A DNA stretch of 64,000 nucleotides from Siphonodentalium dalli. Its lineage: Eukaryota; Mollusca; Scaphopoda; Gadilida; Siphonodentaliidae. Under the pieces are notes generated by a model. That model was not told the origin of the DNA. It searched no databases and saw only the letters and a program-made list of their open reading frames with translations. Made by a program: the position numbers and the translations under genes. Each line of letters opens with the position of its first letter. Positions within the stretch are counted from its first letter, which is position 1. The stretch is from positions 177,896,247-177,960,246 of the forward strand of contig CP136064.1 in NCBI GenBank assembly GCA_032622095.1, read 5' to 3'. Shown here piece after piece: positions 22,348-36,280 of this stretch.

Positions 22348-22773
22348 TAGTGTCTGACATTTGCATAATGAGGTCCCCAGAGCGTGAATTTAGTGTTGCA
22401 ACCCTGTACAACAGGCTAGCATCACCAAATACACCCTACATGGACCTAATTCTGCTTAGGCATCATCTTCTGGGAAGTATCTTAAGTATCAAATTGAAAT
22501 TTTGTTTTAGTTACTTTTTTACTTTTTCCCTTCTGTTCAGTTTCTATGCCCCCCCCCTAATTTGCAGAAGATAAAATGCATAATTGAGGTGCTCAATGGG
22601 TGTGCATTACAAACTTCAACTTTAGAACTTAAATCTGTTCCTATATAGGTTTCCCATGGCTGGCGAGGCCTAATCAGACTGAGGATGAATCTGGTGATGC
22701 TAGCACACCTTGCGGAATATTGTCATTAAATTCACCATTTGGGGACCTCATTCTGCAAATGTCTGACACACTA
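22348..22773. mobile_element. Small inverted-repeat element (MITE-like), ~426 bp
   Basis: The left end, TAGTGTCTGACATTTGCATAATGAGGTCCCC with small changes, is matched by the complement of the right end ('ggggacctcattctgcaaatgtctgacacacta'). The first ~30 bp pair well and weaker pairing continues ('gtgaattta'). No transposase. Target duplication not resolved. Confidence 0.6.
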
Positions 22774-23410
22774 TATGCAGACATGGCTGGCATATTATTT
22801 TCTTAACCACCGCTTATCCAGATGAAATCATACCCTGATTTTTCAAAGAAACATTGGGGGGGGGTATATTGGATTGAATTTGTCTTATGTCTGTCAGGTG
22901 GTCCTTCCACTCGTCTGTCTGTTGGGATGTCTATCCATCCGTCTATCAACAATTGTTTTCTTCTCCATATTAAAGACCAAATATGTTTATATATTTCAGT
23001 GTGCATGTTCCCTAGGTGACTCACAATCAGATTTGTTCAAATAAGTTCATCATATCAAATAGGTGCGAAGCTAGGGCCATAACTCTTTCCCTCCATAGTA
23101 AATCTTAAAATTTCTTCTCAAGAACCATTGAGCCTATATTAGCTTATATTTGGTATGGATGGGCCTTGGGTGACCGGGTTCAGATTTGTTCAAATTGGGT
23201 CATTTTAGGAAATGAGGTCCCCATAGGGTGAATTCGTTGATGCTTTTCCACCTTGGGGAATAGTGTCATTAAATTCACCTTTTGTGGACCTCATTCTGCA
23301 AAGATCAGACATACTAAATACAGACTTGGCTGTTCCAATATTATTTTCTTAACCACGTACCACTTATCCGGGTGAAATCATACCCTATTGGATATTGGGG
23401 GGGGGGTATA
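22700..23410 (+). repeat. Two direct copies of a ~150 bp segment, 545 bp apart
   Basis: 'gtcattaaattcacc..ttt', 'ggacctcattctgcaaa', 'ttattttcttaaccac' and 'cttatcc.g.tgaaatcataccct' followed by 'gggggggggtatattg' occur at about 22720-22870 and again at about 23265-23410. The second copy is followed by unrelated DNA; the first by a diverged GTC-rich dispersed repeat with 'cagatttgttcaaat'. Confidence 0.7.
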
Positions 23411-24159
23411 TTGATATTACTAGATGAATGGATCTCATAGATGGGGATTCACATTTGTTCTAATAGGGGCAGAGATAAAGAGGGGTGTGCAAAATGATTT
23501 CTGTGAACTTAGTACTGTGATATGGTTGTCTTCTGTAAAACGTAAGAGGTTGGAGATTTGTCAGTGGTGTGCAATTAGAAATTTCAAGTTGAAGAGCCCT
23601 GCCCATCGGAGAACCTCCATCTATGTCCATATTTAGAACTACTTGTCTTAAGTGATGTTGTCACGTACTGACTCTTGTAGTCTTCAGAGTCCCATTCTTC
23701 TCAGTCTTTACAGTCTGGTGAGCGACCCACAGTCATTGACTGTCTTGTTAAATATTTGTTGTCATCTTCACATTTTTTGTTTATTTATTCTTGGAAATGT
23801 AATTTTCATATTTTAAGACACTACTATATTACACGATTTGATATCCCAATATATTATTATCTTAAATTATTTGCCATCGTTTTGTCGACGTAATCGGTAG
23901 TATACGGATGGCGACGAGGTCGGTATTTGAGATTGGACACCTGAGAACTATCTGAATATGAACACCAAGTAACAGTCTGTTTATGTGAAACTGAGCTTAT
24001 TTTAAAATTGCGCGAAATAAGCTCATGTTGGCAATATTTGAAAACTTAAATAAGCTCTATATGGGCCTAAACGAATAGCGTACAGGAAGGTAACACCCTG
24101 ATTGTATAGATTACCCAGGGTACCCCCCCCCCCCTGAGTGTATAGAATACCCCGGTTTA
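23411..24159. other. Intergenic, no gene; includes a family B1 scrap
   Basis: Mostly unique-looking. Near 23985-24080 'gcttattttaaaattgcgcgaaataagctcatgttggcaatatttg' is a lone diverged B1 fragment. A 13-base C run lies at about 24123. Nothing coding is recognised. Confidence 0.45.
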
Positions 24160-25199
24160 CATGGCCCAATTCAAGTTAAATATACCGACATTAATATTAA
24201 AAAACATATTTTGTCCTTCACCTGAGCCCAAATATGATTTTAAAGACAAGGGTGCTGTATGATTTATCATGGGTGCTGTTGGTGTTGTGCCAGTCTCAGT
24301 AAACTTAGCGTACATTTGCTCCCAGAGTTGCGCATGGTACGACTGGTGTTGTGCCACCTGCTCACCATTAAATCACTCCCAGGTGCCCAAACTTTTGCAA
24401 ACCTTCTTATACTGATGCACATCTTTCCAAAAACACTACTAGTAAGAGACATAGAAGTAGATACCTATAATGGGTCACAGGGCTCAATTCAACTTGACCA
24501 TTAAAAAACCCAAACATTCCCCTCCCCCTCACCAAAGCCCAAAATCCCATTCAGATGCCCAAATAATTTTTTCCCATTGCCTCTATATATTCTAAAGTGA
24601 AATGTGGAATCCTTTTCAGAATGGGTATAGTCTGAGAGATGGCTGACTCATAAATGTTTTCATAGGCACGGGTGCTGTATGGGTTTTATCATGGGTGCTG
24701 TGGGTGTTGGGCAGTCTCCATACCCTTAAAACCCACTGAGGAGCCCAAACTTTGTGCAAACTATTTGCATAGATGCATACCTATCCACAAACAACAAAAG
24801 TGTTGGAAGTAGATACATATAATGGGTCATATGGCCCAATTCAAGTTAAATATACCAATTTAACTTGAATTGTCATGAGTGCTGTGGGTGCTGGGCTGTC
24901 TCCATACCCTTAAAACCCACTAAGGAGCCCAAACTTTTGCAAATCTTCTTATACTGATGCAGATATTTCCAAAAACACTAGGAGACCTAGAAGTATATAC
25001 CTTTACAGGACCCAATTCCAGTTAAATATACCAATTTAACCATTAATAAAAACAAATATCCCCCCTGAATAGAGCCCAAAATCCCATTCAGATGCCCAAA
25101 TATTTTTTTCCCATTGCCTCTATATATTCTAGAGTGAAATGTGGAATCATTTACAGAATGGGTATATTCTGAGAGATGGCTGACTCAGAAATATGTTTC

Positions 25200-28100
25200 C
25201 ATAGGCACGGGTGCTGTATGGTTTTATCATGGGTGCTGTGGGTGTTGGGCTGTCTCAATACCCTTAAAACCCACTGAGGAGCCCAAACTTTGTGCAAACC
25301 ATTTGCATAGATGCATACCTATCCACAAACAACAAAAGTGTTGGAAGTAGATACATATAATGGGTCATATGGCCCAATTCAAGTTAAATATACCAATTTA
25401 ACTTGAATTGTCATGGGTGCTGTGGGTGTTGGGCTGTCTCCATACCCTTAAAACCCGCTAAGGAGCCCAAACTTTTGCAAATCTTCTTATACTGATGCAG
25501 ATATATCCAAAAACACTAGGAGACCTAGAAGTATATACCTTTACAGGACCCAATTCCAGTTAAATATACCAATTTAACCATTAAAAAACCCAAATATCCC
25601 CCTGAATAGAGCCCAAAATCCCATTCAGGTGCCCAAATATTTTTTTCCCATTGCCTCTATATATTCTAGAGTGAAATGTGGAATCATTTACAGAATGGGT
25701 ATAGTCTGAGAGATGGCTGACTCAGAAATATGTTTTCATAGGCACGGGTGCTGTATGGGTTTATCATGGGTGCTGTGGGTGTTGGGCTGTCTCAATACCC
25801 TTAAAACCCACTGAGGAGCCCAAACTTTGTGCAAACCATTTGCATAGATGCATACCTATCCATAAACAACAAAAGTGTTGGAAGTAGATACATATAATGG
25901 GTCATATGGCCCAATTCAAGTTAAATATACCAATTTAACTTGAATTGTCATGGGTGCTGTGGGTGTTGGGCTGTCTCCATACCCTTAAAACCCACTAAGG
26001 AGTCCAAACTTTTGCAAATCTTCTTACACTGATGCAGATATTTCCAAAAACACTAGGAGACCTAGAAGTATATACCTTTACAGGACCCAATTCCAGTTAA
26101 ATATACCAATTTAACCATTAAAAAACCCAAATATTCCCCCTGAATAGAGCCCAAAATCCCATTCAGGTGCCGAAATATTTTTTTCCCATTGCCTCTATAT
26201 ATTCTAGAGTGAAATGTGGAATCATTTACAGAATGGGTATAGTCTGAGAGATGGCTGACTCAGAAATATGTTTTCATAGGCACGGGTGCTGTATGGTTTT
26301 ATCATGGGTGCTGTGGGTGTTGGGCTGTCTCAATACCCTTAAAACCCACTAAGGAGCCCAAACTTTGTGCAAACCATTTGCATAGATGCATACCTATCCA
26401 CAAACAACAAAAGTGTTGGAAGTAGATACATATAATGGGTCATATGGCCCAATTCAAGTTAAATATACCAATTTAACTTGAATTGTCATGGGTGCTGTGG
26501 GTGTTGGGCTGTCTCCATACCCTTAAAACCCACTAAGGAGCCCAAACTTTTGCAAATCTTATACTGATGCAGATATTTCCAAAAACACTAGGAGACCTAG
26601 AAGTATATACCTTTACAGGACCCAATTCCAGTTAAATATACCAATTTAACCATTAAAAAAACCAAATATCCCCCCTGAATAGAGCCCAAAATCCCATTCA
26701 GGTGCCCAAATATTTTTTCCCATTGCCTCTATATATTCTAGAGTGAAATGTGGAATCATTTACAGAATGGGTATATTCTGAGAGATGGCTGACTCAGAAA
26801 TATGTTTCCATAGGCACGGGTGCTGTATGGTTTTATCATGGGTGCTGTGGGTGTTGGGCTGTCTCAATACCCTTAAAACCCACTGAGGAGCCCAAACTTT
26901 GTGCAAACCATTTGCATAGATGCATACCTATCCATAAACAACAAAAGTGTTGGAAGTAGATACATATAATGGGTCATATGGCCCAATTCAACTTAAATAT
27001 ACCAATTTAACTTGAATTGTCATGGGTGCTGTGGGTGTTGGGCTGTCCCCATACCCTTAAAACCCACTAAGGAGCCCAAACTTTTGCAAATCTTCTTATA
27101 CTGATGCAGATATATCCAAAAACACTAGGAGACCTAGAAGTATATACCTTTACAGGACCCAATTCCAGTTAAATATACCAATTTAACCATTAAAAAACCC
27201 AAATATCCCCCTGAATAGAGCCCAAAATCCCATTCAGGTGCCCAAATATTTTTTTCCCATTGCCTCTATATATTCTAGAGTGAAATGTGGAATCATTTAC
27301 AGAATGGATATAGTCTGAGAGATGGCTGACTCAGAAATATGTTTTCATAGGCACGGGTGCTGTATGGTTTTATCATGGGTGCTGTGGGTGTTGGGCTGTC
27401 TCAATACCCTTAAAACCCACTAAGGAGCCCAAACTTTGTGCAAACCATTTGCATAGATGCATACCTATCCACAAACAACAAAAGTGTTGGAAGTAGATAC
27501 ATATAATGGGTCATATGGCCCAATTCAAGTTAAATATACCAATTTAACTTGAATTGTCATGGGTGCTGTGGGTGTTGGGCTGTCTCCATACCCTTAAAAC
27601 CCGCTAAGGAGCCCAAACTTTTGCAAATCTTCTTATACTGATGCAGATATATCCAAAAACACTAGGAGACCTAGAAGTATATACCTTTACAGGACCCAAT
27701 TCCAGTTAAATATACCAATTTAACCATTAAAAAACCCAAATATCCCCCTGAATAGAGCCCAAAATCCCATTCAGGTGCCCAAATATTTTTTTCCCATTGC
27801 CTCTATATATTCTAGAGTGAAATGTGGAATCATTTACAGAATGGGTATAGTCTGAGAGATGGCTGACTCAGAAATATGTTTTCATAGGCACGGGTGCTGT
27901 ATGGGTTTATCATGGGTGCTGTGGGTGTTGGGCTGTCTCAATACCCTTAAAACCCACTGAGGAGCCCAAACTTTGTGCAAACCATTTGCATAGATGCATA
28001 CCTATCCATAAACAACAAAAGTGTTGGAAGTAGATACATATAATGGGTCATATGGCCCAATTCAAGTTAAATATACCAATTTAACTTGAATTGTCATGGG

Positions 28101-29500
28101 TGCTGTGGGTGTTGGGCTGTCTCCATACCCTTAAAACCCACTAAGGAGTCCAAACTTTTGCAAATCTTCTTACACTGATGCAGATATTTCCAAAAACACT
28201 AGGAGACCTAGAAGTATATACCTTTACAGGACCCAATTCCAGTTAAATATACCAATTTAACCATTAAAAAACCCAAATATCCCCCCTGAATAGAGCCCAA
28301 AATCCCATTCAGGTGCCGAAATATTTTTTTCCCATTGCCTCTATATATTCTAGAGTGAAATGTGGAATCATTTACAGAATGGGTATAGTCTGAGAGATGG
28401 CTGACTCAGAAATATGTTTTCATAGGCACGGGTGCTGTATGGTTTTATCATGGGTGCTGTGGGTGTTGGGCTGTCTCAATACCCTTAAAACCCACTAAGG
28501 AGCCCAAACTTTGTGCAAACCATTTGCATAGATGCATACCTATCCACAAACAACAAAAGTGTTGGAAGTAGATACATATAATGGGTCATATGGCCCAATT
28601 CAAGTTAAATATACCAATTTAACTTGAATTGTCATGGGTGCTGTGGGTGTTGGGCTGTCTCCATACCCTTAAAACCCACTAAGGAGCCCAAACTTTTGCA
28701 AATCTTATACTGATGCAGATATTTCCAAAAACACTAGGAGACCTAGAAGTATATACCTTTACAGGACCCAATTCCAGTTAAATATACCAATTTAACCATT
28801 AAAAAAACCAAATATCCCCCCTGAATAGAGCCCAAAATCCCATTCAGGTGCCCAAATATTTTTTCCCATTGCCTCTATATATTCTAGAGTGAAATGTGGA
28901 ATCATTTACAGAATGGGTATATTCTGAGAGATGGCTGACTCAGAAATATGTTTCCATAGGCACGGGTGCTGTATGGTTTTATCATGGGTGCTGTGGGTGT
29001 TGGGCTGTCTCAATACCCTTAAAACCCACTGAGGAGCCCAAACTTTGTGCAAACCATTTGCATAGATGCATACCTATCCATAAACAACAAAAGTGTTGGA
29101 AGTAGATACATATAATGGGTCATATGGCCCAATTCAACTTAAATATACCAATTTAACTTGAATTGTCATGGGTGCTGTGGGTGTTGGGCTGTCCCCATAC
29201 CCTTAAAACCCACTAAGGAGCCCAAACTTTTGCAAATCTTCTTATACTGATGCAGATATATCCAAAAACACTAGGAGACCTAGAAGTATATACCTTTACA
29301 GGACCCAATTCCAGTTAAATATACCAATTTAACCATTAAAAAACCCAAATATCCCCCTGAATAGAGCCCAAAATCCCATTCAGGTGCCCAAATATTTTTT
29401 TCCCATTGCCTCTATATATTCTAGAGTGAAATGTGGAATCATTTACAGAATGGATATAGTCTGAGAGATGGCTGACTCAGAAATATGTTTTCATAGGCAC
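25200..29500 (-). repeat. Four-unit (2146 bp) higher-order duplication in satellite A
   Basis: Unit lengths repeat as 537, 538, 534, 537 and private variants recur exactly 2146 bp apart: 'aaacccgctaagg' (25455/27601), 'gtatgggtttatc' (25752/27898), 'cttacactgatgc' (about 26020/28166), a 3 bp deletion in 'caaatcttatactg' (26554/28699), 'ctgtccccatac' (about 27045/29190) and 'gaatggatatag' (27304/29450). The two 4-unit blocks are about 25.2-27.35 and 27.35-29.5 kb. Confidence 0.85.
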
Positions 29501-32500
29501 GGGTGCTGTATGGTTTTATCATGGGTGCTGTGGGTGTTGGGCTGTCTCAATACCCTTAAAACCCACTGAGGAGCCCAAACTTTGTGCAAACCATTTGCAT
29601 AGATGCATACCTATCCATAAACAACAAAAGTGTTGGAAGTAGATACATATAATGGGTCATATGGCCCAATTCAAGTTAAATATACCAATTTAACTTGAAT
29701 TGTCATGGGTGCTGTGGGTGTTGGGCTGTCTCCATACCCTTAAAACCCACTAAGGATCCCAAACTTTTGCAAATCTTCTTATACTGATGCAGGTATATCC
29801 AAAAACACTAGGAGACCTAGAAGTATATACATTTACAGGACCCAATTCCAGTTAAATATACCAATTTAACCATTAAAAAACCCAAATATCCCCCTGAATA
29901 GAGCCCAAAATCCCATTCAGGTGCCCAAATATTTTTTTCCCATTGCCTCTATATATTCTAGAGTGAAATGTGGAATCATTTACAGAATGGGTATAGTCTG
30001 AGAGATGGCTGACTCAGAAATATGTTTTCATAGGCACGGGTGCTGTATGGTTTTATCATGGGTGCTGTGGGTGTTGGGCTGTCTCAATACCCTTAAAACC
30101 CACTGAGGAGCCCAAACTTTGTGCAAACCATTTGCATAGATGCATACCTATCCATAAACAACAAAAGTGTTGGAAGTAGATACATATAATGGGTCATATG
30201 GCCCAATTCAAGTTAAATATACCAATTTAACTTGAATTGTCATGGGTGCTGTGGGTGTTGGGCTGTCTCCATACCCTTCAAACCCACTAAGGAGTCCAAA
30301 CTTTTGCAAATCTTCTTACACTGATGCAGATATTTCCAAAAACACTAGGAGACCTAGAAGTATATACCTTTACAGGACCCAATTCCAGTTAAATATACCA
30401 ATTTAACCATTAAAAAAACCAAATATCGCCCCCCTGACTAGAGCCCAAAATCCCGTTCAGGTGCCCAAATATTTTTTTCCCATTGCCTCTATATATTCTA
30501 GAGTGAAATGTGGAATCATTTACAGAATGGGTATAGTCTGAGAGATGGCTGACTCAGAAATATGTTTTCATAGGCACGGGTGCTGTATGGTTTTATCATG
30601 GGTGCTGTGGGTGTTGGGCTGTCTCAATACCCTTAAAACCCACTGAGGAGCCCAAACTTTGTGCAAACCATTTGCATAGATGCATACCTATCCAAAAACA
30701 ACAAAAGTGTTGGAAGTAGATACATATAATGGGTCATATGGCCCAATTCAAGTTAAATATACCAATTTAACTTGAATTGTCATGGGTGCTGTGGGTGTTG
30801 GGCTGTCTCCATACCCTTAAAACCCACTAAGGAGCCCAAACTTTTGCAAATCTTTTTATACTGATGCAGATATTTCCAAAAACACTAGGAGACCTAGAAG
30901 TATATACCTTTACAGGACCCAATTCCAGTTAAATATACCAATTTAACCATTAAAAAACCCAAATATCCCCCCTGAATAGAGCCCAAAATCCCACTCAGGT
31001 GCCGAAATATTTTTTTCCCATTGCCTCTATATATTCTAGAGTGAAATGTGGAATCATTTACAGAATGGGTATAGTCTGAGAGATGGCTGACTCAGAAATA
31101 TGTTTTCATAGGCACGGGTGCTGTATGGTTTTATCATGGGTGCTGTGGGTGTTGGGCTGTCTCAATACCCTTAAAACCCACTGAGGAGCCCAAACTTTGT
31201 GCAAACCATTTGCATAGATGCATACCTATCCACAAACAACAAAAGTGTTGGAAGTAGATACATATAATGGGTCATATGGCCCAATTCAAGTTAAATATAC
31301 CAATTTAACTTGAATTGTCATGGGTGCTGTGGGTGTTGGGCTGTCTCCATACCCTTAAAACCCACTAAGGAGCCCAAACTTTTGCAAATCTTATACTGAT
31401 GCAGATATTTCCAAAAACACTAGGAGACCTAGAAGTATATACCTTTACAGGACCCAATTCCAGTTAAATATACCAATTTAACCATTAAAAAAACCAAATA
31501 TCCCCCCTGAATAGAGCCCAAAATCCCATTCAGGTGCCGAAATATTTTTGTCCCATTGCCTCTATATATTCTAGAGTGAAATGTGGAATCATTTACAGAA
31601 TGGGTATAGTCTGAGAGATGGCTGACTCAGAAATATGTTTTCATAGGCACGGGTGCTGTATGGTTTTATCATGGGTGCTGTGGGTGTTGGGCTGTCTCAA
31701 TACCCTTAAAACCCACTAAGGAGCCCAAACTTTGTGCAAACCATTTGCATAGATGCATACCTATCCACAAACAACAAAAGTGTTGGAAGTAGATACATAT
31801 AATGGGTCATATGGCCCAATTCAAGTTAAATATACCAATTTAACTTGAATTGTCATGGGTGCTGTGGGTGTTGGGCTGTCTCCATACCCTTAAAACCCAC
31901 TAAGGAGCCCAAACTTTTGCAAATCTTATACTGATGCAGATATTTCCAAAAACACTAGGAGACCTAGAAGTATATACCTTTACAGGACCCAATTCCAGTT
32001 AAATATACCAATTTAACCATTAAAAAAACCAAATATCCCCCCTGAATAGAGCCCAAAATCCCATTCAGGTGCCGAAATATTTTTGTCCCATTGCCTCTAT
32101 ATATTCTAGAGTGAAATGTGGAATCATTTACAGAATGGGTATAGTCTGAGAGATGGCTGACTCAGAAATATGTTTTCATAGGCACGGGTGCTGTATGGTT
32201 TTATCATGGGTGCTGTGGGCGTTGGGCTGTCTCAATACCCTTAAAACCCACTAAGGAGCCCAAACTTTGTGCAAACCATTTGCATAGATGCATACCTATC
32301 CACAAACAACAAAAGTGTTGGAAGTAGATACATATAATGGGTCATATGGCCCAATTCAAGTTAAATATACCAATTTAACTTGAATTGTCATGGGTGCTGT
32401 GGGTGTTGGGCTGTCTCCATACCCTTAAAACCCACTAAGGAGCCCAAACTTTTGCAAATCTTATACTGATGCAGATATTTCCAAAAACACTAGGAGACCT

Positions 32501-34900
32501 AGAAGTATATACCTTTACAGGACCCAATTCCAGTTAAATATACCAATTTAACCATTAAAAAAACCAAATATCCCCCCTGAATAGAGCCCAAAATCCCATT
32601 CAGGTGCCCAAATATTTTTTCCCATTGCCTCTATATATTCTAGAGTGAAATGTGGAATCATTTACAGAATGGGTATATTCTGAGAGATGGCTGACTCAGA
32701 AATATGTTTCCATAGGCACGGGTGCTGTATGGTTTTATCATGGGTGCTGTGGGTGTTGGGCTGTCTCAATACCCTTAAAACCCACTGAGGAGCCCAAACT
32801 TTGTGCAAACCATTTGCATAGATGCATACATATCCACAAACAACAAAAGTGTTGGAAGTAGATACATATAATGGGTCATATGGCCCAATTCAAGTTAAAT
32901 ATACCAATTTAACTTGAATTGTCATGGGTGCTGTGGGTGTTGGGCTGTCTCCATACCCTTAAAACCCACTAAGGAGCCCAAACTTTTGCAAATCTTCTTA
33001 TACTGATGCAGATATATCCAAAAACACTAGGAGACCTAGAAGTATATACCTTTACAGGACCCAATTCCAGTTAAATATACCAATTTAACCATTAAAAAAC
33101 CCAAATATCCCCCTGAATAGAGCCCAAAATCCCATTCAGGTGCCCAAATATTTTTTTCCCATTGCCTCTATATATTCTAGAGTGAAATGTGGAATCATTT
33201 ACAGAATGGGTATAGTCTGAGAGATGGCTGACTCAGAAATATGTTTTCATAGGCACGGGTGCTGTATGGTTTTATCATGGGTGCTGTGGGTGTTGGGCTG
33301 TCTCAATACCCTTAAAACCCACTGAGGAGCCCAAACTTTGTGCAAACCATTTGCATAGATGCATACATATCCACAAACAACAAAAGTGTTGGAAGTAGAT
33401 ACATATAATGGGTCATATGGCCCAATTCAAGTTAAATATACCAATTTAACTTGAATTGTCATGGGTGCTGTGGGTGTTGGGCTGTCTCCATACCCTTAAA
33501 ACCCACTAAGGAGCCCAAACTTTTGCAAATCTTCTTATACTGATGCAGATATATCCAAAAACACTAGGAGACCTAGAAGTATATACCTTTACAGGACCCA
33601 ATTCCAGTTAAATATACCAATTTAACCATTAAAAAACCCAAATATCCCCTTGAATAGAGCCCAAAATCCCATTCAGGTGCCCAAATATTTTTTTCCCATT
33701 GCCTCTATATATTCTAGAGTGAAATGTGGAATCATTTACAGAATGGGTATAGTCTGAGAGATGGCTGACTCAGAAATATGTTTTCATAGGCACGGGTGCT
33801 GTATGGTTTTATCATGGGTGCTGTGGGTGTTGGGCTGTCTCAATACCCTTAAAACCCACTGAGGAGCCCAAACTTTGTGCAAACCATTTGCATAGATGCA
33901 TACCTATCCATAAACAACAAAAGTGTTGGAAGTAGATACATATAATGGGTCATATGGCCCAATTCAAAATTAAATATACCAATTTAACTTGAATTGTCAT
34001 GGGTGCTGTGGGTGTTGGGCTGTCTCCATACCCTTAAAACCCACTAAGGATCCCAAACTTTTGCAAATCTTCTTATACTGATGCAGATATATCCAAAAAC
34101 ACTAGGAGACCTAGAAGTATATACATTTACAGGACCCAATTCCAGTTAAATATACCAATTTAACCATTAAAAAACCCAAATATCCCCCTGAATAGAGCCC
34201 AAAATCCCATTCAGGTGCCCAAATATTTTTTTCCCATTGCCTCTATATATTCTAGAGTGAAATGTGGAATCATTTACAGAATGGGTATAGTCTGAGAGAT
34301 GGCTGACTCAGAAATATGTTTTCATAGGCACGGGTGCTGTATGGTTTTATCATGGGTGCTGTGGGTGTTGGGCTGTCTCAATACCCTTAAAACCCACTGA
34401 GGAGCCCAAACTTTGTGCAAACCATTTGCATAGATGCATACCTATCCATAAACAACAAAAGTGTTGGAAGTAGATACATATAATGGGTCATATGGCCCAA
34501 TTCAAGTTAAATATACCAATTTAACTTGAATTGTCATGGGTGCTGTGGGTGTTGGGCTGTCTCCATACCCTTCAAACCCACTAAGGAGTCCAAACTTTTG
34601 CAAATCTTCTTACACTGATGCAGATATTTCCAAAAACACTAGGAGACCTAGAAGTATATACCTTTACAGGACCCAATTCCAGTTAAATATACCAATTTAA
34701 CCATTAAAAAAACCAAATATCGCCCCCCTGACTAGAGCCCAAAATCCCATTCAGGTGCCCAAATATTTTTTTCCCATTGCCTCTATATATTCTAGAGTGA
34801 AATGTGGAATCATTTACAGAATGGGTATAGTCTGAGAGATGGCTGACTCAGAAATATGTTTTCATAGGCACGGGTGCTGTATGGTTTTATCATGGGTGCT
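29500..34900 (-). repeat. Eight-unit (about 4294 bp) higher-order duplication in satellite A
   Basis: Private variants shared between about 29.7-30.5 and 34.0-34.8 kb: 'aaggatcccaaac' (29753/34046), 'atatacatttacagg', 'cccttcaaacccac', and 'atatcgcccccctgactag' (30425/34718). Between them, units at 31.4, 31.9 and 32.45 kb share the 3 bp deletion in 'caaatcttatactg', and two neighbours share 'atatttttgtccc' (31537/32074), a recent single-unit duplication. Confidence 0.8.
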
Positions 34901-36280
34901 GTGGGTGTTGGGCTGTCTCAATACCCTTAAAACCCACTGAGGAGCCCAAACTTTGTGCAAACCATTTGCATAGATGCATACCTATCCACAAACAACAAAA
35001 GTGTTGGAAGTAGATACATATAATGGGTCATATGGCCCAATTCAAGTTAAATATACCAATTTAACTTGAATTGTCATGGGTGCTGTGGGTGTTGGGCTGT
35101 CTCCATACCCTTAAAACCCACTAAGGAGCCCAAACTTTTGCAAATCTTCTTATACTGATGCAGATATTTCCAAAAACACTAGGAGACCTAGAAGTGTATA
35201 CCTTTACAGGACCCAATTCCAGTTAAATATACCAATTTAACCATTAAAAAAACCAAATATCCCCCTGAATAGAGCCCAAAATCCCATTCAGGTGCCCAAA
35301 TATTTTGTTCCCATTGCCTCTATATATTCTAGAGTGAAATGTGGAATCATTTACAGAATGGGTATAGTCTGAGAGATGGCTGACTCAGAAATGTTTTCAT
35401 AGGCACGGGTGCTGTATGGTTTTATCATGGGTGCTGTGGGTGTTGGGCTGTCTCAATACCCTTAAAACCCACTGAAGAGCCCAAACTTTATGCAAACCAT
35501 TTGCATAGATGCATACCTATCCATAAACAACAAAAGTGTTGGAAGTAGATATATATAATGGGTCATATGGCCCAATTCAAGTTAAATATACCAATTTAAC
35601 TTGAATTGTCATGGGTGCTGTGGGTGTTGGGCTGTCTCCATACCCTTAAAACCCACTAAGGAGCCCAAACTTTTGCAAATCTTCTTATACTGATGCAGAT
35701 ATTTCCAAAAACACTAGGAGACCTAGAAGTATATACCTATACAGGACCCAATTCCAGTTAAATATACCAATTTAACCATTAAAAAAACCAAATATCCCCC
35801 CTGACTAGAGCCCAAAATCCCATTCAGGTGCCCAAATATTTTTTTCCAATTGCCTCTATATATTCTAGAGTGAGATGTGGAATCATTTACAGAATGGGTA
35901 TAGTCTGAGAGATGGCTGACTCAGAAATATGTTTTCATAGGCACGGGTGCTGTATGGTTTTATCATGGGTGCTGTGGGTGTTGGGCAGTCTCCATACCCT
36001 TAAAACCCACTGCGGAGCCCAAACTTTATGCAAACTATTTGCATAGATGCATACCTATCCACAAACAACAAAAGTGTTGGAAGTAGATACATATAATGGG
36101 TCATATGGCCCAATTCAAGTTAAATATACCAATTTAACTTGAATTGTCATGGGTGCTGTGGGTGTTGGGCTGTCTCCATACCCGTAAAACCCACTAAGGA
36201 GCCCAAACTTTGTGCAAACTATTTGTATATAGATGCATACCTATCCACAAACAACAACAACAGTGTCTATAGTATAGTAT

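Larger units (their letters stand above)
24160..36280 (-). repeat. Satellite A main array, about 22 units, inverted
   Basis: The landmark 'gaatgggtatagtctgagag' (or 'tattctg') occurs at 24621, 25158, 25695, 26233, 26767, 27304, 27841, 28379, 28913, 29450, 29987, 30527, 31065, 31600, 32135, 32669, 33206, 33743, 34281, 34821, 35358 and 35894, so units are 534-540 bp. Orientation is opposite to the array at 1-3790. A 69-codon frame, MESFTEWVYSERW.., appears intact in four units and broken in others; it is a by-product of the repeat, not a gene. Both edges are more diverged than the centre. Confidence 0.97.

Noticed and set aside
25141-32861. A 69-residue frame (MESFTEWVYSERW..) found intact four times, at 25141, 26750, 28896 and 32652
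   Set aside because: It lies in satellite A units and is identical because the units are recent copies. Other units break it with ordinary substitutions, so it is not a gene family.
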